Source: Palsa-506 sp963755815 (GTDB lineage: Bacteria; Actinomycetota; Actinomycetes; Streptosporangiales; Streptosporangiaceae). Taken from it: a stretch of 64,000 nt of DNA. Location of the stretch: NCBI GenBank assembly GCA_963755815.1, contig CAVWLF010000019.1, forward strand, positions 12,160 through 76,159. Direction: 5' to 3'. This document shows positions 10,977 through 19,987 of this stretch, piece by piece (the stretch's first letter is position 1; each line of letters opens with the position of its first letter). Both the position numbers and the translations under genes were made by a program. The notes beneath the pieces were generated by a model that worked only from the letters and a program-made list of their open reading frames with translations, was not told the origin of the DNA and searched no databases.

Positions 10977-12026
10977 ATGACCGAACCCGGTGCAGGCACC
11001 TCACCCGACCGGCGGGACCGGCCGGACCGGCGGCATCGCCCGCCGGGAGCACCCCGCCTGCCGGGCGGCCGCGGCCGCCACGGGGCCGGCGCGGGCGTTC
11101 AGCATGGCCAGGCCGCGCGGCGCGGACGCGATGATCGCCTGCGACCAGCTGGTCCGGATCTACACCGGCGAGGGCATCGAGGTGCAGGCGCTGCAGGGGC
11201 TGGACCTGCTGATCGCCGAGGGGGAACTGACCGCGCTCATCGGCGCCTCGGGCAGCGGCAAGTCCACGCTGATGAACATCCTGGCCGGGCTGGACACCCC
11301 CACCGCGGGGACGGTGCGGGTGGCCGGCCACGATCTGGGCGTGGCGACCGCCAGGGAGCGGCTGGCCTACCGGCGGGGCGTCGTCGGCTTCATCTGGCAG
11401 CAGGCATCGCGCAACCTGCTGTCCTACATGACCGCCCGGCAGAATGTGATGCTGCCGATGCGGTTCACCTCGCTGCGCCGTCGCGAGCGCATGCGGCGAG
11501 CTGACTTCCTGCTGGATACCCTCGGCATCGCGCACTGCGCCGACCGGACGCCGGACCGATGTCCGGTGGCGAGCAGCAGCGGGCGGCCATTGGCACGGCG
11601 CTGGCGAACCAGCCGAAGGTGCTGCTGGCCGATGAGCCGACCGGCGAGCTGGACTCCTCGACCGCCCAGGAGGTGTTCGCCGCGCTGCAGACCGCCAACG
11701 CCGAGCTCGGCACCACGGTGCTGGTGGTCACCCACGACCCGGCCGTGTCGTCGCAGGTCCGCCGGACGATCGCGATCCGGGACGGCCGCACGAGCAGTGA
11801 GACGATCCGGCACGCGGCCACCGACGAGCACGGCCAGACGGAGCTGCAGGCCCGTGAGTACGCGGTGCTGGACCGGGCCGGCCGGCTCCAGCTCCCGCGC
11901 GAGATGACCGAGCGGCTCGGCATGCGGGACCGGGTCGAGCTACGAGGAGGAAACCGACCAATCGGAGTCTGGCCGGACGACGCAGCCGACCCAGGAGGCC
12001 TGACGGCGCGATCCGTTACGAGCTGA
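10977..12026 (+). CDS. MacB/LolD-type ABC transporter ATPase with AbrB-like C-terminal tail (frameshifted)
   Basis: The ATG at 10977 sits eight bases after AAGGAGG. The conserved part has Walker A GASGSGKSTLMNILAG, a Q-loop (GFIWQQASRNLLSY), the signature MSGGEQQRAAIG, Walker B KVLLADEPTGELDSS and the switch His in VLVVTHDP. It powers the two permeases upstream. After the ATPase, the last 50 or so residues (AVLDRAGRLQLPREMTERLG, then MRDRVEL and IGVWPDD) resemble a SpoVT/AbrB-type swapped-hairpin domain, an unusual addition. The frame breaks twice, once before about 11100 and once near 11555. The net length remains a multiple of three. A later start at ATG 11104 or 11131 is possible. Confidence 0.85.
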
Positions 12027-12330
12027 GCAGGACGGTCCCGAACGCAAAGCCACCCACCCGTCGTGCAAGGCCGGCCGGGCGGCTGGCCTGGCCGATGGCC
12101 CGCTGGTCGATGGCGAGCACCGTCACCTTGCCTTCGAGGCTGTGCTCGCGGGCCCAGACGGCCAAGGCCTGGACGGTACGGCCCAGATGCTCGGCGCAGA
12201 TGTCGGCATGCCCGCGGACGGGCCGCCGGCCGGCCGCGGCCTCCAGCCGGGCCTGAAAGCAGGGAGCCCGGTCACAGCAGCGGGCGGCCTGGCCGTGGAT
12301 GACGGGGGCGGATAGCAGTAACTCGGTCAT
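12016..12330 (-). CDS. Small cysteine-containing hypothetical protein, 104 aa
   Basis: The frame starts at ATG 12330 and converges on the exporter ATPase, overlapping its end by 11 bases. The N-terminal half carries cysteines in ARCCDRAPCFQAR and HADICAEHLG, and the second half has a plausible beta-strand GKVTVLAIDQRA. The spacing of Cys and His could bind a metal but matches no family I can name. Similar small proteins occur in actinomycetes. Confidence 0.55.
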   Translation of the reverse strand: MTELLLSAPVIHGQAARCCDRAPCFQARLEAAAGRRPVRGHADICAEHLGRTVQALAVWAREHSLEGKVTVLAIDQRAIGQASRPAGLARRVGGFAFGTVLLSS

Positions 12331-12579
12331 GACGACTCCGGGGAACTTTCAGGCGAGGGGCGGCAGATGCGGCTGCCTGGCCCCGGTCGGGAGCAGGCCG
12401 CGCGAATGACCTGATGCTGCACCGAGCAGTGCCTACATCGGTGTGATCACTGCCGGGCAAGTGGCCTCGGCCCTCGCGGGCCGCCCAGGCGAACACTGAT
12501 GTCACACCGCGGGGTCAGCGCCCATCGCCGGTAGAGCGCGCGGCGAGGCCGAGGTCTCCGGCCGCACAGGTAGCTCCGG

Positions 12580-13446
12580 TCAGTGTGCGAGACCCCGGCT
12601 TGAACCAGGCGAGGGTCTGGCCGGCCGGGCGGCCTGCTCGCGTGAGCACCACCAGGTGGAGCGCCCGCCGACCGTTCCATGCACCATCGGGGCGCCATCC
12701 CGCGGGCAGGTGCCGCCCGGATGGCGGGCCGCGATAACGTCGCCGGTATGCGCGCCGCCCTTGGCGGCGGCGGACTCCAGGACCGATTTCAGCGCGCGGT
12801 ACAGGCGATTGACCTGCGCAGCGGAGAGGTCGCCGACCCGCGCCCGGGGTGACACCCGGGCCTGCCAGAGAATCTCGTCGGCCAGCAGGTTACCGACACC
12901 GGCGATCTTGGACTGGTCGAGCAGCCGTGCCTTCACGGCGATCGTCCCCTTAGTGATCAGCGCGCGGAACTCCGCCGGCGTGACCTGCGCGGCATCTGGC
13001 CCGAGCGCGCCGATGTCGGGGTTGAGCCGGACCCGCCCCAGCCGGCGCGGGTCAAGAAGCACCAGGCGGCCGCCGTCCGCGAAGGTGAGCGTGAAGCGGT
13101 TCCACACTCCCGGCCCGGCCGGGCGTCGTAGCGGCGCGGATCGCCGCCCTCGGCCAGGGTGCCGTCCGGGCCCGCGACCACGATGCGGCCGCTCATGCCC
13201 AGGTGAATGCCGAGGTCCGGGCCGGGTGCGGCCGCGTCGCCCGCCGGTGAAGTCTCCAGCCAGATCGTCTTGCCGCGCCGGTGCGCGGCGGTGAGGCTGC
13301 GTCCGGTCAGCGCGCTCCGCAGTTCGCCGGGTGCATGCGGCCGCGCTCACATAGCTGTCGGAATCATCGACGTCCACGATGGGCCGGTGCAGGGCGCAAT
13401 CAGCGATCAGGCGGCGAGCGGTCTCAACCTCGGGAAGCTCTGGCAC
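12580..13446 (-). CDS. Fpg/Nei family DNA glycosylase (internally frameshifted)
   Basis: The protein begins MPELPEVETARRLI, where Pro2 and Glu3 are the catalytic residues of this bifunctional glycosylase/AP lyase family. The C-terminal half has the helix-two-turn-helix segment DQSKIAGVGNLLADEILWQA with the conserved Lys and Asn. The DNA between about 13140 and 13345 is out of frame: the right sequence (HLGMSGRIVVAGPDGTLAEG) appears in another frame, so two compensating indels are present. The zinc-finger region reads CPRDGAPMVHGTVGGRSTWW then CSREQ, so two of the four usual cysteines are replaced, as in zinc-poor Nei-like members. It repairs oxidised bases. Confidence 0.82.
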   Translation of the reverse strand: MPELPEVETARRLIADCALHRPIVDVDDSDSYVSAAACTRRTAERADRTQPHRRAPARQDDLAGDFTGGRRGRTRPGPRHSPGHERPHRGRGPGRHPGRGRRSAPLRRPAGPGVWNRFTLTFADGGRLVLLDPRRLGRVRLNPDIGALGPDAAQVTPAEFRALITKGTIAVKARLLDQSKIAGVGNLLADEILWQARVSPRARVGDLSAAQVNRLYRALKSVLESAAAKGGAHTGDVIAARHPGGTCPRDGAPMVHGTVGGRSTWWCSREQAARPARPSPGSSRGLAH

Positions 13447-13524
13447 CCCCCGTTCTACCCGCCCGGCGGACCGGTCCCGTCCAGCAGCGGGCTGGACGGC
13501 GATCAGTACGGCGCCGGGACCGCG

Positions 13525-14286
13525 TCAGAACTGCACCCCGCGGGTCAGCGCCCCGTCGGCGAGCAGGTTGGCCCCGGTAATGAAGCTGGCCGCCGGACTG
13601 GCCAGGAACACCACCCCGCGGGCGATCTCCTCGGGTTTCGCCATCCGGCCGGTCGGGTTCAGCGCCATGGCCTCGGCGAACAACCCCGGGTTGTCCTGCT
13701 CGATGTTCTCCCATACGCCGCCGGCGAAGTAGGTGTTGCCCGGCGAAAGGCTGTTGGCGCGGATGCCCTTCGGCGCGAGCTGGTAGGCCAGTCCCTGGGT
13801 GTAGTGGACGATCGCCGCCTTGAACACGCCGTATGGGCCGGCCGCGAAGTCGATCTCCCGGCCGGACACGCTCGATATCGTCACGATCGAGGCCGCATGG
13901 CTGCGTTCCAGGTACGGCATCGCGGCGCGCACCAGGCGAACCGTGCCCATCATGTCCACCTCGAAGCCCGCCCGCCAGCTGGCAGGCTCGTCCGGGATCG
14001 CCAGCGCGCTGACGTTGGCCACCACGATGTCCACGCCGCCGAGTTCGGCCGCGCAGTCAGTGACCCATCGCTGCATGGCGGCGTCGTCCGCGACGTCGGC
14101 GACGTGCCCGACCACGACGCTGCCGCGCTTGGTCAGCGCCTCGGCCGTGTCGGTGACATCGCGCGCGGTACGCGCGCAGAACCCGACCGCGGCGCCCTCC
14201 GCGGCGAGCCCCTCCACGATGGCCCGCCCGATTCCCCTGGTGCCGCCGGTTACCAGGGCGCGAAGCCCCTGCAGACCTAGATCCAC
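13525..14286 (-). CDS. Short-chain dehydrogenase/reductase (SDR), 253 aa
   Basis: A GTG at 14286 lies six bases after GAGGAGG, a better start than the ATG further upstream. The Rossmann nucleotide motif is VTGGTRGIGRA, the catalytic set includes Ser in TISSVSG and the YxxxK motif in GPYGVFKAA. The ANVSAL and SPGNTYFAGG segments complete a classical SDR. The length of 253 residues is normal. The substrate cannot be told. The next genes upstream on this strand encode an acetamidase-like enzyme and an FMN-dependent dehydrogenase, so this could be a catabolic group. Confidence 0.9.
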   Translation of the reverse strand: MDLGLQGLRALVTGGTRGIGRAIVEGLAAEGAAVGFCARTARDVTDTAEALTKRGSVVVGHVADVADDAAMQRWVTDCAAELGGVDIVVANVSALAIPDEPASWRAGFEVDMMGTVRLVRAAMPYLERSHAASIVTISSVSGREIDFAAGPYGVFKAAIVHYTQGLAYQLAPKGIRANSLSPGNTYFAGGVWENIEQDNPGLFAEAMALNPTGRMAKPEEIARGVVFLASPAASFITGANLLADGALTRGVQF

Positions 14287-14401
14287 CTGCTGCCTCCTCG
14301 GCTCTTGCGGTACATCACCCGGCCGCATCGCGCGGCGCGAAATACCTTGCTAACGCTCCTGGGCCTCCGGCCGCGCCCGGCCGCCCCTACTCGGCCGCCC
14401 C

Positions 14402-15404
14402 TTACCGGCCGACCGTCGCGGCGACCTCGCGCAGGTGCCGGTGCATTCCGTCATAGGCGGCCGCCGGGGGAAGCAGTGCCTTCGCCACCTTCGTGACCGC
14501 GCTGTAGTTGGCGTCCACCACGTTGGCCAGCGGGGCCTGGCTGATCTGCGACAGCAGCTGGTAGGCGTCCAGCTTGTCCAGCCCGAACAGCTCACTGAGC
14601 CACGTCACCATGCCGACCTGGCTCACCCGCCAGGCGTCCTCCAGCGGGCGGCTCGACCCCACCACGGCCAGCTGGTCATCGGTCTCGATCCGGGGCCAGG
14701 CCGGCCCGCCGCCCTTGATCAGGTCCACGATGAGGGTGACGTCCATGGCGCCTTCAACCGCGGTGCCGCAGGCCTCGCCCTCGCCCTGCCGGTAGTGCCC
14801 GTCGCCCACGGAGAACAGCGCGCCCTCGACATTGACCCCCAGGTAGCAGGTCGCGCCGGCGCGCATCTCCGGGGTGTCCATGTTCCCGCCGAACGTGTCC
14901 GGGACCAGCGAGGAGCGGACCTCGCCGGCGGCCGGCGCGACGCCGACCGTGCCGAGCATGGGATCCATCGGCAGCTCCAGCCTCAGCTCGCTGGCCTGGG
15001 CCTGGAACGCGACCGTCCACCGCGCGCGGTCGACCTCGTAGATCCAGGTCCGCTCCGGCAGCGGGTCCTGCAGCGTGGCGGTGCGGTCGGTGCTGGTCAG
15101 CCCGCCGAACAGCGGGATCGTGCACGACGCGCCGAAATCCCGGGCCGGGGTCAGGTCGACGAAATGCAGGGCGAGGGTATCGCCGGGCGTCGCGCCCTCA
15201 ACGTAGAACGGGCCGGTCTGCGGGTTGACGAACGGCATGGTCAGCGCCGAACTCGGCATATCCGTGGTGCGCCGGATGCGGCCGCAGAACGCGTCGTCCG
15301 TCCACAGCCGCAGCACCGTGCCGGGCGACCGTCCGGACCGGCGCGGCGCCCCCGAACGTGTAGGCGTACTGCTCGCGCTCGGGACGGAATTCGACTACCT
15401 CCAT
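14402..15404 (-). CDS. Acetamidase/formamidase family protein (N-terminal frameshift)
   Basis: The product is an FmdA/AmdA-type amidohydrolase of about 333 residues. Family signatures include TGPFYVEGATPGDTLALHF, NMDTPEMRAGATCYLGVNVE and FSVGDGHYRQGEGEACGTAV. The start is the ATG at 15404 (MEVVEFRPEREQYAYTFGG). The frame slips near 15325, where one extra C in a CCC run separates the first 26 residues from the rest (GTVLRLWTDDAFCGR). Removing it gives one continuous protein. Members hydrolyse short amides to the acid and ammonia in the cytoplasm. It is followed by the SDR gene and preceded by the FMN enzyme, all leftward. Confidence 0.87.
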
Positions 15405-15443
15405 CGGCGGGCCTTCCTCTCGTGCTCAGCGGCCCTCTCGTGC

Positions 15444-16673
15444 TCAGCGGCCCTCGTGCTCACCGGCGCAGTGATACGTGCGACCGTTCAGTTCCGCCGC
15501 GCTCCGGACCCCGAGCAGCCGGAGCGTCCGGGTCACCTCCTCGGCCAGGATGGTGATCGCCCGCTCCACCCCGCGCTCGCCGCCGGCCATCAGCCCGTAG
15601 AGGTAAGCCCGCCCGACCAGGCAGCCCTTCGCGCCCAGGGCCAGCGCGGCGACCACGTCCCCGCCGTTCATGATCCCGGGTCGAGCAGGACCTCGGCCTC
15701 ATCGCCCACCGCGTCGGCGATCGCCGGCAGCACCTCCAGCGGGGCGGCGGCGCGGTCCAGCTGCCGTCCGCCGTGACTGGACACGGATGATCCCGTCCGC
15801 GCCATGGGCCACCGCGGCCCGGGCGTTGCTCACGGTATGGATCCCCTTGAGCAGCAGCGGGCCCTGGCCAGGCGCCCCGCAGCCATTCGATGTCGGCAAA
15901 CGTCACCGACGGGTCGAACATCGTGTTCACCAGCTCGGCTACGGTCCCGTGCCACTCGTGCAGGCTCGCGAACGTCAGCGGATCGGTGGTGAGCAGGTTG
16001 AACCACCAGGCCGGGTGCAGCGCCGCGTCGAGCACGGTCGACGGCGTCAGCGCGGGCGGGATGGTCAGCCCGTTCCGGACGTCCCGCATCCGCGCGCCCC
16101 CCACGGGCGTGTCAACTGTCAGCACCAGCGCCTCGTAGCCAGCCTCCCGCGCCCGCTCGATGAGGTCCTTGCCGCCCGCGCGGTCCCGCCACAGGTACAG
16201 CTGGAACCATTTGCGCGCAGCCGGTGCCTCGGCCGCCACCTCCTCAATGGAGGTGGTGCCCATGGTGGAGAGCGCGAACGTCAGGCGGCCGGTCAGCGGC
16301 CCGGACCGCCGCCTTCTCGCCGTCGTGATGCATCAGCCGGGTGAACCCGGTCGGTGCCAGCGCGAACGGCAGCGGCCATCGGCTGCCGAGCACCGTGACG
16401 CCCGTGTCGGCGGTGCTCACGTCGCGCAGGGCCATCGGATGGAACTCTGGCCTGGGCGAAACTGGCCCGCGCCCGGCGCAGGCTGGCCTCCTGGTCGGCG
16501 GCGCCGTCGGCATAGTCGAACACCGCCCGCGGCAGGCGGCGGGCGGCGATCGCCCGAAGGTCGGCGATCGTGTGCGCGCGGCCCAGCCGCCGCTCGACCG
16601 GATCGAGCGGCACCCGCTGCTGGCGCAGCAACGGCTGCAGCTCGGACCATCGCGGAAGCCGCCTGCGTGCCAA
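15444..16673 (-). CDS. FMN-dependent alpha-hydroxy acid dehydrogenase (LldD-like), frameshifted
   Basis: Pieces in three frames join to a protein of about 409 residues of the L-lactate dehydrogenase/glycolate oxidase family. The early part has TIADLRAIAARRLPRAVFDY and ADGAADQEASLRRA, the middle PFALAPTGFTRLMHHDGEKA, KWFQLYLWRDRAGGK and LVLTVDTPVGG, and the end DPGIMNGGDVVAALALGAKG. The frame changes near 16440, 16280, 15880, 15790 and 15680; the total length is still a multiple of three. The TTG at 16673 is chosen because GGAGGAGG precedes it at proper distance. The enzyme would oxidise a 2-hydroxy acid to the keto acid using FMN; the substrate is uncertain. Confidence 0.8.
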
Positions 16674-16830
16674 CCCCACCCCTCCTCCGGTCCTCGCCAG
16701 CGTGTCCCGCCCCGCCGGAGCCCCGCAAGGCCCGTGAACCGAAGCCGCTGACCAGCCGTTACCTTCCGTATCCGCATAACTACAGAACGTGCAAAGCTTC
16801 GATCCCAGGAGGTCATCGTGCTGCGCTGCG

Positions 16831-18120
16831 CTACGTCGCCGGACCGGCCCGCGCGGCCTCGGTCTGCGCCGCGCGGGCCCGCTCCGCGGACAGCCCGCGT
16901 TCCGCCTCATTGCGGGTCAGCGCGGCGGCGCGCTCGAACTCCGCCCGGGCCTCGTCCGGCCGCCCGAGCTTCATCAGCAGGTCGCCGCGCACGCTCGGCA
17001 GCAGGTGATAGCCCTGCAGCGCTGGTTCCGCGGCCAGCACATCGACCAGGTCGAGGCCGGCCTGCGGCCCGAACGCCATCGACACGGCGACCGCCCGGTT
17101 CAGCTCGATCACCGGCGAGGGCGTGACCGCGGCGAGGATCGCGTAGAGCCCGGTGATCCGGGCCCAGTCCGTGTCCTCCGGCCGAAACGCGCGGGCATGG
17201 CAGGCGGCGATCGCGGCCTGCAGCGCATAGGGGCCGCGCGCCCCGCCGAGCCGCTCCGCGGTGGCCAGGGCGGCCAGCCCGCGATTGATCAGCAGGCGAT
17301 CCCAGCGCGCCCGGTCCTGATCCAGCAGCAGCACCGGCTCCCCGGACGGCCCGGTCCGGGCGCGGACCCGGGAGGCCTGGATCTCCATCAGCGCCAGCAG
17401 GCCGTGCACCTCCGGCTCCCCGGGCATCAGCTGGGCCAGGATGCGGCCGAGCCGCAGCGCGTCCTCGCACAGCGCCGGGCGCATCCAGTCATCGCCGGCC
17501 GTGGCGGAGTAGCCCTCGTTAAAAATCAGGTAGATGACCTCAAGGACGGAGGACAGGCGGGCGGGCCGCTCTTCGCTGCCGGGCACCTCGAACGGCACCC
17601 GCGCCCGGGCCAGCGTCCGCTTGGCGCGGACGATGCGCTGCGCGATGGTCGGTTCCGGCACCAGGTAGGCCCGCGCTATCTCGGTGGTGGTCAGGCCGCC
17701 GAGCAGCCGCAGGGTCAGCGCCGCCCGCGCTGGCACGGAGAGCACCGGGTGGCAGGCGGTGAACACCAGCCGCAACAGGTCGTCGTCGATGTCATCGGCG
17801 AAGGCGCGGTCGAAGTCGGGCGTGACGCCGTCCCCCTCCGCCGCCAGCGCCCGGCCGATCTGGGCGTACTTGACGCGCAGCTCGGCGTTCCGGCGGAACA
17901 GGTCGACCGCGCGGCGCTTGGCCACGGTCATCAGCCAGGCCCCGGCATTGCGGGGGACCCCGGTTTCCGGCCACTGCTCCAGGGCGGCGACCACGGCGTC
18001 CTGGGCGAGTTCCTCGGCCAGGCCGACGTCATTGGTGTACCGGGCCAGCCCGGCAATGAGCCGCGCTGACTCCATCCGGACGACGGCCTCGATCGCAGCG
18101 TGAGTCTCGGCAGCCGTCAC
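16831..18120 (-). CDS. ECF sigma factor, large ECF42/SigK-unlike type with TPR-like C-terminus
   Basis: The 429-residue protein begins with sigma region 2 (LAEELAQDAVVAALEQWP, GAWLMTVAKRRAVDLFRR) and region 4 (LTLRLLGGLTTTEIARAYLV, TIAQRIVRAKRTLARA). A long C-terminal extension of about 240 residues follows, with VIYLIFNEGYSATAGDDW and helical repeats ending DLLMKLGRPDEARAEFERAA. This architecture is the ECF42 group. A YCII/DGPF-domain gene lies 83 bases upstream in the same direction, the standard partner of this group. There is no anti-sigma gene nearby; activity is thought to be set by the C-terminal extension. Confidence 0.92.
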   Translation of the reverse strand: MTAAETHAAIEAVVRMESARLIAGLARYTNDVGLAEELAQDAVVAALEQWPETGVPRNAGAWLMTVAKRRAVDLFRRNAELRVKYAQIGRALAAEGDGVTPDFDRAFADDIDDDLLRLVFTACHPVLSVPARAALTLRLLGGLTTTEIARAYLVPEPTIAQRIVRAKRTLARARVPFEVPGSEERPARLSSVLEVIYLIFNEGYSATAGDDWMRPALCEDALRLGRILAQLMPGEPEVHGLLALMEIQASRVRARTGPSGEPVLLLDQDRARWDRLLINRGLAALATAERLGGARGPYALQAAIAACHARAFRPEDTDWARITGLYAILAAVTPSPVIELNRAVAVSMAFGPQAGLDLVDVLAAEPALQGYHLLPSVRGDLLMKLGRPDEARAEFERAAALTRNEAERGLSAERARAAQTEAARAGPAT

Positions 18121-18203
18121 GATAACCGATCACATCACCCGCGGCCGGCGGGAGCAAGGCCGCTCCCGCCTGCCCGGGCCGGGGCGAGCCCGGCCGATGG
18201 CGG

Positions 18204-18539
18204 TCAGTAGACCTGCCGGAGCGTGCTCTCGCCGTCACCGGCGATACGCAGAAACCGCTTGGTCCACTCGACGGCCTCGTCCTTGTCCCTGACCTCCATC
18301 AGCGCCCAGCCGCCGATCACTTCCTTGGCCTCGGAGTAAGGCCCGTCCACCACGGTGAACTTCCCGTCGGCGTACGTCACCCGGGTGGCTTCGGCGAACG
18401 GCGCGACCCCGCCGGTGGCGAGCAGCACCCCGGCCTTGGTCGCCTCCTCGACGAAGGCCCCCATCTCGGCCATGAGCTCCGGCTTCGGCGGCGAGAACGG
18501 CGTGGCCGGATCGCCCATCGTGTACCCGAGGAATCGCAT
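18204..18539 (-). CDS. YCII-related (DGPF domain) protein
   Basis: The 111-residue protein opens MRFLGYTMGDPATPFSPPKP and contains the motif VDGPYSEAKEVIGGWALMEV, the DGPF-like signature of YCII-related proteins. Length is normal. The ATG at 18539 follows an AGGA-like ribosome site. It sits directly upstream of the ECF42-type sigma gene, an arrangement widely conserved in actinomycetes, so the two are likely one transcription unit. The biochemical role of this family is not settled. Confidence 0.92.
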   Translation of the reverse strand: MRFLGYTMGDPATPFSPPKPELMAEMGAFVEEATKAGVLLATGGVAPFAEATRVTYADGKFTVVDGPYSEAKEVIGGWALMEVRDKDEAVEWTKRFLRIAGDGESTLRQVY

Positions 18540-18727
18540 TGTCCTGTTCCCTTCTGTCGGTCGGCCGTGCCGCCGTCGGCGGCCCGGCCTTTCTTGCCCG
18601 TGCGTCGAACGCCGCGGCGCCAGATCGACACCGGGGAGGAAAAACCGCCGGAAAGTTTCCGCCGATCCTGGTGACGGCCCGGCCTGCTAACGAGCACGCC
18701 GCCCCGGCCGCCCGCACCGGACCGTGC

Positions 18728-19746
18728 TCACCCCCGGTCATAGGCCCAGATCGCCGTGCTGGTGCCCAGCAGCCGGACCGGGTGCCGTTCTCGCAAACTC
18801 AGCTCAGCCGGAACCGCGCGGCCCGGTAGCTGCGGGGCCAGCAGGACAATCCGCCCGGCCGGCCGCGTCACCCGGGTCATCTCGGCCAGGACGGCGGCCA
18901 GCCAGGGCTCCCGCTCGCCCGGAACGCCGTACTGCTGCCCGAACGGAAGGTTGGACACGCACGCGCCGACCGAGGCGGCGGGCAGGTCCAGCCGGCGGGC
19001 ATCGCCGGCCAGGACGGCGGCATCGGGCACATTGCGGCGGCTGATGTCCACGGCCGACGGGTCGATGTCGCGCCCTTCGGCCGCCCAGCCCGCGGCCAGC
19101 GCCTCGGCCAGGATCGTGCCCGATCCGCAGCACGGGTCGAGCAGGCGCCCGCCGGCCGGCCGGCCAGCCCCACCATGGCCGCGGCCATGGTGGGCCGGAG
19201 CGCGCCGGGACGCTCGGCCGCGCGGCCGCGATGCTGGCGCATGCTGGCGTCGGACAGCCGGATCCCGGCCACCAGGCAGCCCGGGGCGTACTCGGTGATC
19301 CACACCTCGAGCCGGGCCGGATCGGCGACGCTCCACTTCGGCTTGCCGGCCGCGATCGCTCGGGTGAGCTCGCGCCGCAGGTCGGTGCGGAGAAACGACG
19401 TCTCGGTGCGCACCCGGGCGATGACCCGGAAGGTCATGGCCGCGGTGAGCGGCCCGGCCTCCTCGGCCCAGATAGACAGCGCGCGCTGCACCCGCTCGGG
19501 CGCCCAGACGCGGCTGGCGATCCGGTCCGGCCGGTCGCCGTCGGCCCGCCGGGCCCGTCCCACCTCAGCGAAGAGATCCTCGACGGTGGACACCGACCGG
19601 AGCTGCTGGCGGCGGCCCCGGTCGGCTTCGAGCAGGAGCACGCCAGCCCGGCCGTCTGAGCCCTGCCCGGTGACCCGGATCCCGCCGAGTGACCCCAGCT
19701 CGCGCCCGGCGATCCCGGTCAGCCCGGGCAGCACGGTGGCGAACAT
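18728..19746 (-). CDS. Trm11-like RNA/DNA methyltransferase (class I, THUMP-like), frameshifted
   Basis: The ATG at 19746 (MFATVLPGLTGIAGRELGSL) is my start. The N-terminal 190 residues look like the THUMP-type leader of Trm11/RlmL-like enzymes (ERVQRALSIWAEEAGPLTAA, RTETSFLRTDLRRELTRAIA). The catalytic half has the SAM-binding motif LLDPCCGSGTILAEALAAGW, the second motif GRDIDPSAVDISRRNV, and NLPFGQQYG in place of NPPY. The frame slips near 19165; one missing base joins the halves (total length is one base short of a codon multiple). The frame stays open upstream of 19746 through an 18-base repeat array coding Ser/Arg/Gly, but a start there seems unlikely. The substrate is probably a tRNA or rRNA guanine or a related base. 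Confidence 0.78.
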
Positions 19747-19769
19747 CCGGGTCACGCCCGGCCGGGTAT

Positions 19770-19922
19770 CCCGGTCAGCGGACCGGGACGGCCCGGCGGT
19801 TCCGCGCGGCCCGGCGGACCGGGATGACCCGGCGGACCCGGACGGCCCGGCGGACCCGGACGACCTAGCGGACCGGGATGAGCCGCCGGACCGGGATGAC
19901 CCGGCGGACCGGGACTGGCGGG
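19770..19922. repeat. 18-base tandem repeat array (about 8 degenerate copies)
   Basis: Units close to GCGGACCGGGATGACCCG repeat with a period of 18 bases directly upstream of the methyltransferase. Read on the reverse strand they encode repeated Ser-Arg-Ser-Ala-Gly-Ser-like hexapeptides in the same frame as the gene. It is either an intergenic minisatellite or a low-complexity N-terminal extension. Confidence 0.75.
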
Positions 19923-19987
19923 CTGGCACGCACCCAGGGTAGGCGCGGCGGCCCGGGTACCGCCGGGAACGCCGCTAGGCTGGCGCG

